DNA from: Clostridium beijerinckii
Lineage (GTDB): Bacteria > Bacillota > Clostridia > Clostridiales > Clostridiaceae
NCBI GenBank assembly: GCA_003129525.1
Contig: CP029329.1
Coordinates: 3,656,001 to 3,720,000 of the forward strand
Direction of reading: 5' to 3'
DNA length: 64,000 nucleotides
Both the position numbers and the translations under genes were made by a program. This document shows positions 17,694 through 26,869 of the stretch, piece after piece; within the stretch, counting starts at the first letter, position 1, and each line of letters opens with the position of its first letter. The notes beneath the pieces were generated by a model. The model had not been told where the DNA came from and made no database searches. It worked only from the letters and a program-made list of their open reading frames with translations.

Positions 17694-17711
17694 TATTTTA
17701 GCCATATATAC
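17694..17711 (+). promoter_or_regulatory. CATATAT motif upstream of the sigma-like gene
   Basis: The motif TATTTTAGCCATATATAC resembles sites at 18956, 19645 and 47015, all upstream of accessory genes on the plus strand. It overlaps a small palindrome (CATATATACTATATG) between the divergent amidase and sigma genes, so it might serve both. Confidence 0.4.
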
Positions 17712-17800
17712 TATATGTAGAGGTAAATTTAACAGCAAACACAATATATGTAAATTAATCACTTTAATTCATAACTTTTATATTGGAGAGGGAGGTTTAT

Positions 17801-18373
17801 ATGGATTTTAATTATATTGAAACTTTAGTTACAAAATGTAAAAATAATGATGAAAAAGCAAAAGAAAAATTAACTATAGAATTTAGACCATTAATTTATA
17901 ATATTTCTAAAAGAACTTTCATTGATGGGTATAACGTACATGATCTTATACAGGAATGTTATCAATCACTTTTCAAATCTGTTTCCATGTACAACTTAGA
18001 AAAGCATAGATTCGTTGCCTATGCCACCAATGCCATTAAGAATAATATGGGAGATTCAATCAAAAGAATTAAAACGAGAAGATCTACTGAAGGTAGTGAT
18101 GCATTAAGCTTACATGATGATGTTGAAAATGATTTTCCTGCCATTGAAATCTCTACTGAAACTTCATTATGTGAAATGTGTGACTATGAAGATTTAAAAT
18201 TAGCCCTTAATAATTTAAATGAAGAGGAACTTGAACTTATAAATTATGTATTCTACAGAAATTATACTGTTAAGGAATATGCTTATTTAAAAGATATGTG
18301 CTATTCTACTGCTATTCTAAAAAAGAAAACTATTTTAATGAAAATCCTTAGTAATATCTCATTGTATTATTAA
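17801..18373 (+). CDS. RNA polymerase sigma factor-like protein (sigma-70 family, TcdR/UviA-like size)
   Basis: 190 aa from ATG 17801, which has GGGAGG 6 nt upstream; an upstream in-frame extension lacks such a site. Region 2-like sequence: FRPLIYNISKRTFIDGYNVHDLIQECYQSLFKSVSMYN; the C-terminal part ends in a helix-turn-helix-like region 4 (NEEELELINYVFYRNYTVKEYA). Size and layout match alternative sigma factors of clostridial toxin and bacteriocin loci. It is followed by a strong terminator, so it is transcribed alone. It may read the CATATATCC motif found before itself and three other genes, by inference. Confidence 0.75.
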   Translation: MDFNYIETLVTKCKNNDEKAKEKLTIEFRPLIYNISKRTFIDGYNVHDLIQECYQSLFKSVSMYNLEKHRFVAYATNAIKNNMGDSIKRIKTRRSTEGSDALSLHDDVENDFPAIEISTETSLCEMCDYEDLKLALNNLNEEELELINYVFYRNYTVKEYAYLKDMCYSTAILKKKTILMKILSNISLYY

Positions 18374-18385
18374 ACATAAAAGTCT

Positions 18386-18426
18386 AACAGCTCCAAGGTT
18401 AATTTTATCCTTGGAGCTGTTATTTT
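18386..18426 (+). terminator. Terminator of the sigma-like gene
   Basis: Perfect 13-bp stem AACAGCTCCAAGG / CCTTGGAGCTGTT followed by TTTT. Confidence 0.85.
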
Positions 18427-18454
18427 GATTATAAAATTTTAATACATCACTTAA

Positions 18455-18697
18455 TTATTCAAAACTAAAATTATTCACTACCTCAGTAGTTTTCTCCACA
18501 TAACTATCAACCACTTGATCGATCCCATCACAAATATATTTTAAGCTGCATCCCATGCATTTATTAAGTATTCTATCCTCTAACAAAGAACATCTAAGTT
18601 CATCACTGAAAGTAGAATTTCTAATTGCTAAGGCTATTTGCTTTTTATCAAAGCACTCTCCTTTTTCTGATCCAATCTTAATTTCATCTCTAATCAT
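18455..18697 (-). CDS. Small cysteine-containing protein, unknown
   Basis: 80 aa from ATG 18697, which has GGAG about 12 nt upstream; a TTG 18 nt earlier is the alternative start. Four cysteines occur (ECF, RCS, CMGCSLKYIC), the last three forming CxxCxxxxxC. It is convergent with the sigma-like gene. I do not recognise the family; a small metal-binding protein is possible. Confidence 0.45.
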   Translation of the reverse strand: MIRDEIKIGSEKGECFDKKQIALAIRNSTFSDELRCSLLEDRILNKCMGCSLKYICDGIDQVVDSYVEKTTEVVNNFSFE

Positions 18698-18837
18698 TTT
18701 TATAACACACTCCAATAATTTATTTGCAGCTTTAAAAATTTATAAACTGCTATTATGGATATATGTTTTATACTGTAACATAACATTAAATTAGGTAATA
18801 TTTTTATATAGATACCCTCTCAACCAGCATTTTTGGC

Positions 18838-18953
18838 GCATATTCTGAAGAATATTTATGGTAATATGGTTTAGAATATATATTCTCCTATGGTAATATT
18901 CTTCAGAATATATATGGTACAGAATATTTATGGTAAACCATATTAGAATATGC
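18838..18953. repeat. Palindromic array upstream of 19003
   Basis: About 115 bp made of repeated short words. TATGGTA occurs four times (18857, 18890, 18913, 18930) and AGAATAT about five times. ATATTCTGAAGAATAT at 18841 is the reverse complement of ATATTCTTCAGAATAT at 18896. A perfect 12-bp inverted pair (TAATATGGTTTA at 18872, TAAACCATATTA at 18933) brackets 49 bp. It could be an operator or centromere-like array bound by the protein encoded next to it, or an invertible segment. Confidence 0.6.
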
Positions 18954-18955
18954 TG

Positions 18956-18972
18956 CTTTTAGCCATATATCC
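18956..18972 (+). promoter_or_regulatory. CTTTTAGCCATATATCC motif
   Basis: Second of four related motifs; 31 bp before the ATG of the 19003 gene and directly after the palindromic array. Confidence 0.45.
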
Positions 18973-19002
18973 TAAGTAAGAATATAAATAAAGGAGAATT
19001 TT

Positions 19003-19590
19003 ATGGCAAGAAGAAAACAAAATTCACTACCTCAAAATGACTTTGCTGCTGAAGAGGAACTAGATGTTTGCGGATTTTCATCAGAACCCATTGCAACTGG
19101 AGAATGTATTTCATCATTTTCATTTGATGATGATTATATAAGTGAAACCAAACCTTATGTTACAACTAATACTGAAAATAAAAACTATGTTGATACTTCT
19201 TCTAATATAACTAATGATCTTATTGATTTTAATAATAAGCAAACTATAAATTCATCTGCTGCTTCAATTAATAAATCTATGTCAAATACTAATGTTAAAT
19301 TCAATAATATAACCGTTTCAAATAATCAAATTACTTTAAACGAAAATAATTCCTTAGAAGATAATAGAAAAGCTCATATAGTAAATGGTATGGCACCACC
19401 TATTAACGGAGAATTCTTGGATGTTAAAAGGACCTACATGCTTAGGGCTTCCACTGTTAGAAAAATCAATGAGCTTAAGAGCATTCATCCTGATTTAAAT
19501 ACTTATGTAAGTTCAATAGTAGATTTGGCCATATCTCATTATTATGAGCACATAATTAATGGTGGCAGTCAACAATACAATTCCATTTAA
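19003..19590 (+). CDS. Hypothetical protein with C-terminal ribbon-helix-helix-like segment
   Basis: 195 aa; AAAGGAG before the ATG. The first ~130 residues are acidic then Ser/Asn/Thr-rich and look disordered. The last ~55 (VKRTYMLRASTVRKINELK, NTYVSSIVDLAISHYY) have the strand plus two-helix pattern of RHH/CopG-type DNA binders. The palindromic array directly upstream is a natural target for such a protein, as in autoregulated plasmid partition or copy-control genes. A match to a named family was not made. Confidence 0.55.
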   Translation: MARRKQNSLPQNDFAAEEELDVCGFSSEPIATGECISSFSFDDDYISETKPYVTTNTENKNYVDTSSNITNDLIDFNNKQTINSSAASINKSMSNTNVKFNNITVSNNQITLNENNSLEDNRKAHIVNGMAPPINGEFLDVKRTYMLRASTVRKINELKSIHPDLNTYVSSIVDLAISHYYEHIINGGSQQYNSI

Positions 19591-19644
19591 AATTTTTCAT
19601 TTACAACATTAAGAATATTTTAATTGCTTTTATAAAACAACATA

Positions 19645-19661
19645 CTTTTGCTCATATATCC
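19645..19661 (+). promoter_or_regulatory. CTTTTGCTCATATATCC motif
   Basis: Third of four related motifs; it ends 7 nt before the GGAGG of the YvrJ gene, so any leader would be very short. Confidence 0.4.
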
Positions 19662-19682
19662 CTTATTGGAGGTGATGAAATT

Positions 19683-19880
19683 ATGGAGCTAAATGAATTA
19701 ATTAACTTAATAATTAATAATGGATTCGCAGTGGCTGTGGCGGCTTATTTGCTCATTCGCTTAGAAAAACAAATTAATAGCTTATCAAGTTCAATAAATA
19801 AATTAAATACAATAATATCAACAAAACTTGGAGTTGTTATAGATACTGATGGATCTGACGATTCTCATAAGGTTGCTTGA
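19683..19880 (+). CDS. YvrJ family small membrane protein
   Basis: 65 aa; GGAGGTGATG ribosome binding site. One hydrophobic helix (NNGFAVAVAAYLLIRLEKQI) then a short amphipathic coil (LSSSINKLNTIIS), the YvrJ family pattern. YvrJ genes usually sit with DUF1659 and DUF2922 genes; here those are 27 kb away at 47065-47647 under a similar upstream motif. Function unknown; a holin-like or bacteriocin-linked role is a guess. Confidence 0.8.
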   Translation: MELNELINLIINNGFAVAVAAYLLIRLEKQINSLSSSINKLNTIISTKLGVVIDTDGSDDSHKVA

Positions 19881-19882
19881 AA

Positions 19883-19918
19883 AAAGGCGATAAACATTTT
19901 TTAATTGTTTATCGTCTT
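19883..19918 (+). terminator. Terminator of the YvrJ gene
   Basis: Stem GCGATAAAC / GTTTATCGT right after the stop codon. Confidence 0.6.
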
Positions 19919-20113
19919 AAAATTTGTAAAAATTCATATTTTATTATTTTGATTTTTTATATTCAAATATACACCCTAAGATAAATTGTAATTTGTCGAA
20001 CAAATCTGCAAATCGAAAAATTACATATTTTCCTATATTAGCTGGCATTAGTGGATAACAAGTATATATTGTGTTATCGGTCATTCGTGGGAATTGGTCA
20101 ATCCCATTTTTAT

Positions 20114-20299
20114 TTATTCATTTTTAATTCTTTCAGCATATTCTTCTTTGGTTTCATTGTCATCATAAAGATACTTTTCAAGTGTTTCTACACTTATCCT
20201 TCCTTCATTCACATCGTTTAAAGTGTCTCTTGCAGCCTCTTCTCCAAAGTCATCTAAAATCTTGCAAAAATCTACAGCAGGTAATTTATTTTTTCCCAT
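20114..20299 (-). CDS. Small acidic protein, unknown
   Basis: 61 aa (GKNKLPAVDFCKILDDFG, EGRISVETLEKYLYDDNET); AAAGGAG upstream of the ATG. Last of five minus-strand genes from 21908. No family recognised; the acidic helical character would suit an antitoxin or an anti-restriction protein, but nothing specific supports either. Confidence 0.5.
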   Translation of the reverse strand: MGKNKLPAVDFCKILDDFGEEAARDTLNDVNEGRISVETLEKYLYDDNETKEEYAERIKNE

Positions 20300-20389
20300 A
20301 TTCTTATTTTCTCCTTTCTTATTTATTGTTTTTATTGAAAGTATGAAACAATTAGTATGTCACTTGATTCTAGTTATCCATACAAATTA

Positions 20390-20593
20390 CTATTTAGCAA
20401 GTGCTTTCATTAGCTCCTCATGTGTGTAGCCAAATCGGTAATCCTCATCAAAACCTCGTGATAAATAGATATCTGCTGCATCCCATAAGCTAAGCGCTTC
20501 TCCATTATTATCGTCTCCTTCATCGGGTTTTCCAAAAGCAATAACACTACCACATGTAGTACATTTCCAATCTCCGTCACCTATGTATTCCAT
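20390..20593 (-). CDS. Small protein with half zinc ribbon
   Basis: 67 aa. The N-terminal WKCTTCGSVIAFG is a single CxxC knuckle; the rest is acidic (DEGDDNNGEAL, WDAADIYLSRGFDEDYRFG). A second CxxC is missing, so it may dimerise around zinc or be degenerate. The ribosome binding site is modest (GGGG). Unknown family. Confidence 0.5.
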   Translation of the reverse strand: MEYIGDGDWKCTTCGSVIAFGKPDEGDDNNGEALSLWDAADIYLSRGFDEDYRFGYTHEELMKALAK

Positions 20594-20697
20594 GTCAACC
20601 CCACAACCTTTACCTCACCCATAATATACCATATTGTTACCTCCTTTTAATTATTTGAGAGTTTCGAATTACAGCTTTGCATATTTTTCACGCGCTC

Positions 20698-21219
20698 TTA
20701 TTCATTGTGGTTTTCAAAATCTTTGTTAGACGAGTCATTTTCGTCAGGATACCATGCAAAGTTTTGCTCTCCACAATTTTTGCAAATAATGTATGCCTTT
20801 TGGCTATTGGCTTCACTTTCCGGAACGTATGTCGATCCATTTAGAGGTTCACCACAATGTATACAAGTACCTACATGACTCAATTCAACGGATTGCAGAG
20901 CATCTTTTTTAACTTTGTTTTTTTTACTTATGTGTTTATAAGCAAAGTACCCGCCTACAGTAGCAACTAAGCCAATACCGACAGCGATTAATGCATTTTT
21001 ATTAATACCCTTGGTATTGAGCTCTTTCGGAATTAGATTCTTTGGCTTCTGCCTTGTGACTATTTTGGTAGTAGCTTTATCAATGTTCTCAAAAACCAGT
21101 GTTGAAGAATAATCAACAACTTTTTCAGCTTTTTCAGGAACATATTTAAAGGTACCGGTTATGTAACCACCATCGGTATATTGATTACCGAAAAAAGGAT
21201 GCCCAACAGGAATTCCCAT
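20698..21219 (-). CDS. Membrane-anchored zinc-ribbon protein, unknown
   Basis: 173 aa; GAGGTGA site. The N-terminus GIPVGHPFFGNQYTDGGYITG lacks a signal peptide. One TM helix lies at about 93-113 (NALIAVGIGLVATVGGYFAY), then a zinc ribbon with two CxxC pairs (CIHCGEPL, ICKNCGEQ). Base composition is less AT-rich than the neighbours, suggesting separate transfer. The zinc ribbon is shared in style with the 21280 and 20390 products. Confidence 0.6.
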   Translation of the reverse strand: MGIPVGHPFFGNQYTDGGYITGTFKYVPEKAEKVVDYSSTLVFENIDKATTKIVTRQKPKNLIPKELNTKGINKNALIAVGIGLVATVGGYFAYKHISKKNKVKKDALQSVELSHVGTCIHCGEPLNGSTYVPESEANSQKAYIICKNCGEQNFAWYPDENDSSNKDFENHNE

Positions 21220-21279
21220 ACAAACTCACCTCAACAAATTTATAATTTATAATACTCAACATAAAATTGGAATTTATAG

Positions 21280-21519
21280 CTATAGCCATTTTTTTACGAA
21301 GTCATCGTCATAGTCTTCGTCGCCATTCATCATTTGAATTGCTCTACCTAAATTACCATTTGATACATATTCTGGATCATAGTCATATATCGCACAATCG
21401 AAGCATAGTGATCCTCCGATTTCTTCGTCATAATTGTATTCCCCATCGAGTGCATCATTAAATTCCATTCGCGTGTCTGAAACATTGAATTTATTTCCAC
21501 AGTTAAGACATTTTTCCAT
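21280..21519 (-). CDS. Small zinc-ribbon protein, unknown
   Basis: 79 aa; GGAGG upstream. CLNCGNKF and SLCFDCAIYDYD give a two-knuckle CxxC...CxxC ribbon; the rest is strongly acidic (NGDEDYDDDF). Second gene after the XRE regulator on the same strand. Family not recognised. Confidence 0.6.
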   Translation of the reverse strand: MEKCLNCGNKFNVSDTRMEFNDALDGEYNYDEEIGGSLCFDCAIYDYDPEYVSNGNLGRAIQMMNGDEDYDDDFVKKWL

Positions 21520-21581
21520 ATTATTACCTCCATATTTATATTTAAGCTCATTATAATTAACAACCAGCGAGATTACTCATG

Positions 21582-21908
21582 TTAATCTTTATCATTGATT
21601 TTAGACATGCTCTGTTCCATCAAAGCGTTTACCGCAGAAGAGAATACTTCAAGTCCTGACACCACACCTGGCAAGATAGGAGACTGAATATCTGCTTTTT
21701 CTTTATTTGTAAGTTCTGTTTCAAACAGCCAGTCCAACGAGGTGTTCAGTACCTTAGCCAATATTATCAGTTTGTCAGTTTCGGGATATCCAACGCCTTG
21801 CTCCCATTTAGAAACACCCTGTCTCGTGACATCCAATAATTCCGCTAACCTTTCTTGGGTTAGATGTTTTTCATTTCTGCTTTGTTTTAAGTTCTCAGCA
21901 AAACTCAT
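21582..21908 (-). CDS. XRE-family transcriptional regulator
   Basis: 108 aa; GAGGTG before the ATG. Clear N-terminal HTH_3 (LKQSRNEKHLTQERLAEL, TRQGVSKWEQGVGYPETDKL) followed by a short C-terminal tail. It is first of five co-directional small genes to 20114 and probably represses that cluster. Confidence 0.85.
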   Translation of the reverse strand: MSFAENLKQSRNEKHLTQERLAELLDVTRQGVSKWEQGVGYPETDKLIILAKVLNTSLDWLFETELTNKEKADIQSPILPGVVSGLEVFSSAVNALMEQSMSKINDKD

Positions 21909-22215
21909 ATGGGCACCTCACTTTGTTATTGCTTGCTATTATTATAAATCTATTTTCATTTTCAGACCAATAACCTGAATTTGCATTTTCGCAACTTGAG
22001 GTTGCTTTATAAGATCACAATAAATTATAATTTTTCTATATCATTAAAATATATTATAACAATATTTACAATTATTTCATATACATTTTCATCTTCAATA
22101 AATAAGTATCATATGTTAAAGGAAGATATTAATACTATTCAAGCCCAAATATATCTACGACAATCAAAATAACAATAGATGAAGCTCCTTCTTCGCATTC
22201 TATATCTTCAGCTTG
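21909..22215. other. Intergenic before RNA locus A
   Basis: AT-rich, no gene seen. It should hold the divergent promoters of the XRE gene and of RNA A. Confidence 0.4.
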
Positions 22216-23346
22216 AAGTAATTAATATATTTTGAATAAACTCGCCATCGCTCGAACTTTAATGTTTCCTGCTTACCCCAAGCTCCAAATTTACTTCTAA
22301 ACCCAGACACCAGAAAGAAACAACCCGCATAACCTTAAAGCTCCGCTTTAATCTTCTGCATTGTTACTTTCTTCCTAGGATACTTGTAGTGCAGCTAGTG
22401 ACTTCAAGGCTTCGCCTTCAAGTCAAAGGAAGTAATAGACAAGCTTATTTATTATTTAGAATAATTTTATAATTGTGTTTATGTATTATTGCCATCAATA
22501 AATTATCTGCATTAAATCTTTTCTATTACAAAATCTTAACTCGCTTCGCTCAGACAAAGGAAGAAAAGTACAAGCTATATGTTATTAATTATGTTTTATT
22601 TCCATTCCATTCATTAAATCGTTAAAAATATTATCATGAGTATAGCTTGCACTTTTCCATAATCCTGTGGCCTGCGGCAGCAAGGAATAATTGTATTAGG
22701 AGCACTGCGTGCTCCTTGTGGCTGCGCCACTCTAGATATAAACTTTACACATCTGAATGCATAATTTTTATTTAACTATGTTTATGAGTATATAGTTAAA
22801 TAAGAACATTACCAAGCTGCTTCTACTATATGTATAGGTAGTCTTCCTATATACGCATTTTCTAAAGGACAAGTCTTATTTAATAATCATTTGGGCGCCT
22901 TAATCCACCACCCAAAAATGGACAGGTCATACAGCTACAGACTTCTAAGTGCCTAAAAGTCTCCTCAATACTCGGAGCCTTTTATTCACTAAGAATCTGT
23001 ACGCATTAGACTAGTCCATTGTTTGGGTTCCCGGTGGGGCGCATTGGTGCAGATGATAGTATTTCTATTTAATATGGTACATGATACATTGTGGTCCTTT
23101 GTATGGGGAAATTGTAAAATTGAAGATAGTATGCCAGACAAGCTGGCAATGGATTTGGGGGCTTAGACATGCCCTCACAATTGAATAAGAAAGTATTAGT
23201 ACTGTGAGGGCATTTCTATCTTGTACTGGCTTAAGTTCATTCCATTAATGTTTAGCTTCATGGCTTTTCCGCTCTAAAAATCCAATCACTAAAAATAATA
23301 AAAAATATTACATGGAAATTATTTTTAATGATACGATTTTCAGAGC
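22216..23346 (+). ncRNA. Large structured RNA candidate, copy A
   Basis: About 1.1 kb without a plausible gene but dense in hairpins: AGAAAG...CTTTCT (22312-22372), GACTTCAAGGC/GCCTTCAAGTC with a C-C mismatch (22400-22424), GGAGCAC/GTGCTCC, GTGGC/GCCAC, GCCAG/CTGGC, an 11-bp ATGCCCTCACA hairpin (about 23168-23213), and a final hairpin at 23271-23346. A long-range helix pairs 22910-22923 with 23014-23028. Copies C and B on the other strand keep these helices with compensatory changes. It resembles large ornate RNAs of phages and plasmids (ROOL/GOLLD type) in size and setting; identity is not established. Ends are approximate. Confidence 0.65.
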
Positions 23347-23457
23347 TGTTATCTATTTAAAATTATGTATAGGTATTCGAAAAGCCAGTACAAGACCGCC
23401 CCCTTCTTAGAAACTCTAGATAATCCCTCTTATTTAGTTTTTTCATATATCATGGTA

Positions 23458-23523
23458 CATTTATTTAAAATATAGCTCAAGACACGCTTCGCTTTTGGTC
23501 TTGACCTATATTTTAAATAAATG
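23458..23523. repeat. Long perfect-arm hairpin
   Basis: CATTTATTTAAAATATAG pairs with its complement 30 bp on, and CAAGAC/GTCTTG extends it. One of several very stable hairpins in this non-coding belt. The remainder of 23347-23707 shows no gene, only a short AGGGGA/TCCCCT hairpin near 23681. Confidence 0.6.
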
Positions 23524-23707
23524 GGTAAAGTTAATATGAAAAATCTATGTGATATTATGCTGCTCAGTTGGACATGCTGTTTTTTTAAGTGTTTCTGGAT
23601 ATTTATTAATAAGCCTTGTATTATTATCTTTCATCATGGGTTACTGGTGCTGAAGTGCTTGTCCTTATTATTGCTTTATTTTTAGGGGATTTCTCCCCTT
23701 ATGTATT

Positions 23708-24106
23708 TTAATATGGTAATTTCTCATATGACAGGCTTTCTAATATATTTTCATGTTCTGCATTTACTTGTTTATAATATTCTTCACTAACTTTTTCTAA
23801 AGCTTCATTTCTTTCGGTTTCATAATCTATAAAACTTGCATCCTCAATTCTTGACCTAAATGACTTCCAAAATTCATAATCATCATTAGTAACACTAAAT
23901 ATTCCTTTCCTTCCTATATTCTTGTTATAGCTTAATTTCAGACCGTAAAGACTTAAAGGAGCACCAGCATACTCAATAATTATTGAGCCATCCTTTAACC
24001 TATAAGCCGTTTCTGAAAACTTAAATTCTTCATTATCATTTGAGTTTCTGTACTCTGCTATTAATATTTTTGATTCATATTTTCTCTTTTCCACTTTTAT
24101 GACCAC
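23708..24106 (-). CDS. Hypothetical protein downstream of the group II intron
   Basis: 132 aa from a GTG with a weak AAAAGG site. Beta-rich N-terminal half (YRLKDGSIIIEYAGAPLSLYG) and a helical C-terminal half (NEALEKVSEEYYKQVNAEHEN). Family not recognised. It follows the intron's 3' end by about 25 bp. Confidence 0.5.
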   Translation of the reverse strand: MVIKVEKRKYESKILIAEYRNSNDNEEFKFSETAYRLKDGSIIIEYAGAPLSLYGLKLSYNKNIGRKGIFSVTNDDYEFWKSFRSRIEDASFIDYETERNEALEKVSEEYYKQVNAEHENILESLSYEKLPY

Positions 24107-24132
24107 CTTTTCTTTTTAGTTCCTCTTCTCAT

Positions 24133-26779
24133 ACCAATAGGTAAGACTTTGAAGTTATCTCCATCTTTTCCCCTGGCTCACACCGTACGTGAGACTTTCA
24201 CCTCATACGGCGTTCCAACAATATGTTATTTTTTTAATTAAATAATTGAATTTCCTACTAACTGTCTTAAAGAATTGACACGTTTTAACCCTTTTTCATC
24301 AAGGGACAATAAACCTAGATATTTTTCAATGATTTCTTGTTTGGTACAATGGATTAGCTTATGTGCTACTCTACTTATCCAAATTAGGTTTTTATACTCA
24401 TCAGTACCACCATTACATTTCTGTTTCTTGTGGTGACACTCCATATTACCTATTTCTAAATCCAATCCTGTTATATAACATTTACCTTGTTGTCCTGCAA
24501 TTAGAGATATTCTATTATCATCAAACTCAGCAGTATTATTTTCATTTACTATTCTTAATAGGTAGTCAACTAAATGTTTATAACCTCTAAGATTTTTATG
24601 AATTTTATCCCTACCTTGTTCTGTATAATTACATATATCTTGACTAAAGCTCATGGGTGGTTTTGTTCTACATCCGTAGATTGGAAATATAGTAATATCA
24701 TTTATCGTTCTGATTTTTCCATTGTAATTTCCATACAAGCGTTTATAGGTTTCTGTAAATTTAGGCTTATCTGACATCCAACTCCTTAAACGTATTTCTA
24801 AGGTTTTTGTGACTAAGAAATTTATTTCACTAAAGTCTAGCGATATATAAGTTGCACTATTATAATAATTGTGACTTCCTAATATCATTGCGTTTAGTAT
24901 TGATACTTCTTTACTACTTCCTTGCTTTTGGATTTTCTTTATTTGTTCCTTAAGCTTGTTAATAGTGTTCTTTTTAGCTTTATCGCACATTCTGCTTTGA
25001 CAAACATATTTATTTGTTTTAGGTTTAACCATAAGTTTAAACCCTAAAAATTCTGTATAATTCTTTCTTAGATTGGTTATCTTAGATTTGTCTGGACTTA
25101 TATCTAAATCAAGTCTCTCTTTTAACCATAATCTTGTAGCATTATAGATTTTCTGTGCAGTTTTATAATCCCTACAGAAGATTTTAAAGTCATCTGCGTA
25201 TCTTACTAAATATATTTCTTTTAGCTTAGATGACCTTAATCCTCTATACTTGTGGTTTGACTTAGAATATTCATGTTCGGCTTCGAAGGTTTCCCATTGC
25301 GAGCTAATCCACCAGTCTAGTTCATTTAGTACTATGTTTGATAGTAACGGACTAATTATTCCACCTTGAGGAGTTCCTTTAGCTGGTATCCCTATTCCTT
25401 GTATTTCAGACTTTAATATTTTCCCGATTATACTAATCAAGTTTTTGTCTTGTATTCCCATGTTCCACATTTGTTTTTTTAACTTGCTATGATTAACATT
25501 GTCAAAGAAACCTTTGATATCAATATCCACTACATAGTGTAATTTGTTTTTATTCATTAAAAACATACTTCTAGCAATCGCATGGTCTGTTGATCTATTA
25601 GGTCTAAAACCATAATTGTGTTTATGAAACTTAGCTTCACATATGGGTTCTAGGACTTGTTTAATACACTGTTGAATAATTCTATCTTCTATACATGGTA
25701 TTCCTAAAGGTCTAGTTTTACCATTTGGTTTAGGAATTTCAACACGCCTTACACTTTTGGGCATATAGTTGGCTAATTTTTTTTGAATGTGTTCAACAAA
25801 TTTATCTGTTTCCATATCCTTAAAATAGCTTATATCAATATTATCAGTTCCAACTGTTGTTGAACCTTTATTTTTCTTGATGTTCCTATATGCGAGTAAT
25901 ATATTGTTTTTTGATGTTATGTATTGCACTAAATTTCTAAATTTTATGTTGTTACAAGATTTATTATACAAATTATCAAATATGTCTTGCATTGTGTAGT
26001 ATTCATTATTTCTCAGTGATTGTCTTTTCTCTAATTTTAAGCGTTCCTCCAAGTCTGTTATTTCCTCCTTTTGTACAAGTACAATTTCAGAATTACATCT
26101 TTTAGTCTTACTCGAACCTTGAAATCATTCAATATTTAATTGTCAAATAACAATTGTCTAGTGGCTATTGCTAAACTATCATTACAATGGTTATTATAGC
26201 TTTATGCCACCACTCTCACTTAGATTAAAGTAAGTTATAGATTGCTCTTTTCCTTACCAATATTTCATCGGCAGTAAAACCTCAATATTCTAAGTTTTCC
26301 TTGTTCCGTTATTGCTATCTTTGCATATATCCGTAGGTCGTTAGTGTAAGCCTGTAAGCTTGATAATACCTTTAATATTATATGGATTTTCATAATATGG
26401 AATCTTACTCATCCACACTTACAACACATATGTGTTATATCCATTTCTAGTTATTTAAAATTTAGACCTGTACATTCCCAACTTCGTCAACTACTTTAGT
26501 AGCATACTAACCATAGATATTTTATAGACACCCGACCTATCACCACTTGACTACCTCTAGTTCATATTTCGTGGTATATTACTATACCTTACGGTGGCTC
26601 TCAGCCGACTTCACCGAGCTTTTAACCCTTTGTTGTTTACCCAACAAAACGCTAATCGGAGTATTAGTGGAAACCCTTCAAGACGTTACTCTATCATTTA
26701 ATTTCTTGCGATAACAGTTCCAACTTCTGGATTTAACCAGTTAATTGGTCTAAGATTTTCACTTAGAAACAAGTCGCGC
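24133..26779 (-). mobile_element. Group II intron
   Basis: On the minus strand the 5' end GCGCGACTTG (at about 26779) is one base off the usual GUGCGAC start. About 720 nt of ribozyme follow, then the maturase ORF, then a clear domain V at about 24176-24212 (GCCGTATGAGGTGAAAGTC, CACGTACGGTGTG) and a domain VI-like hairpin ending near 24133. It sits about 50 bp downstream of a terminator hairpin of the gene at 26870, a preference known for some bacterial group II introns. End positions are good to a few bases. Confidence 0.88.
24238..26052 (-). CDS. ltrA: Group II intron reverse transcriptase/maturase with HNH domain
   Basis: 604 aa, full length. RT motifs: VDIDIKGFFDNVNH (174-188), GTPQGGIISPLLSNI (226-240), YLVRYADDFKIFC with YADD at 285-288, and the thumb/X maturase region. 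The C-terminal ~60 residues form an HNH endonuclease (CYITG, MECHHKKQKCNGG, NLIWISRVAHKLIH). The enzyme would splice and mobilise the surrounding intron. No disruption is seen. Confidence 0.95.
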   Translation of the reverse strand: MEERLKLEKRQSLRNNEYYTMQDIFDNLYNKSCNNIKFRNLVQYITSKNNILLAYRNIKKNKGSTTVGTDNIDISYFKDMETDKFVEHIQKKLANYMPKSVRRVEIPKPNGKTRPLGIPCIEDRIIQQCIKQVLEPICEAKFHKHNYGFRPNRSTDHAIARSMFLMNKNKLHYVVDIDIKGFFDNVNHSKLKKQMWNMGIQDKNLISIIGKILKSEIQGIGIPAKGTPQGGIISPLLSNIVLNELDWWISSQWETFEAEHEYSKSNHKYRGLRSSKLKEIYLVRYADDFKIFCRDYKTAQKIYNATRLWLKERLDLDISPDKSKITNLRKNYTEFLGFKLMVKPKTNKYVCQSRMCDKAKKNTINKLKEQIKKIQKQGSSKEVSILNAMILGSHNYYNSATYISLDFSEINFLVTKTLEIRLRSWMSDKPKFTETYKRLYGNYNGKIRTINDITIFPIYGCRTKPPMSFSQDICNYTEQGRDKIHKNLRGYKHLVDYLLRIVNENNTAEFDDNRISLIAGQQGKCYITGLDLEIGNMECHHKKQKCNGGTDEYKNLIWISRVAHKLIHCTKQEIIEKYLGLLSLDEKGLKRVNSLRQLVGNSII

Positions 26780-26829
26780 CCATATTTTTATTATGCCCAC
26801 TTATAGAAATTTTAGACATTATTTATGTA

Positions 26830-26855
26830 TAAAAAAAGCACCTTTTTAGGCACTT
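26830..26855 (-). terminator. Terminator of the 26870 gene
   Basis: Minus strand: AGTGCC TAAAAA GGTGCT with two G-U pairs, then T8. The group II intron begins about 50 bp beyond it. Confidence 0.7.
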
Positions 26856-26869
26856 TCATTTTTTATAAT

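Noticed and set aside
21981..22172. 63-codon plus-strand frame before RNA A
   Set aside because: Low-complexity, no ribosome binding site, no recognisable pattern.
22334..22740. Short near-perfect hairpins as a CRISPR array
   Set aside because: Arms differ in sequence and spacing; no repeated units with regular spacers.
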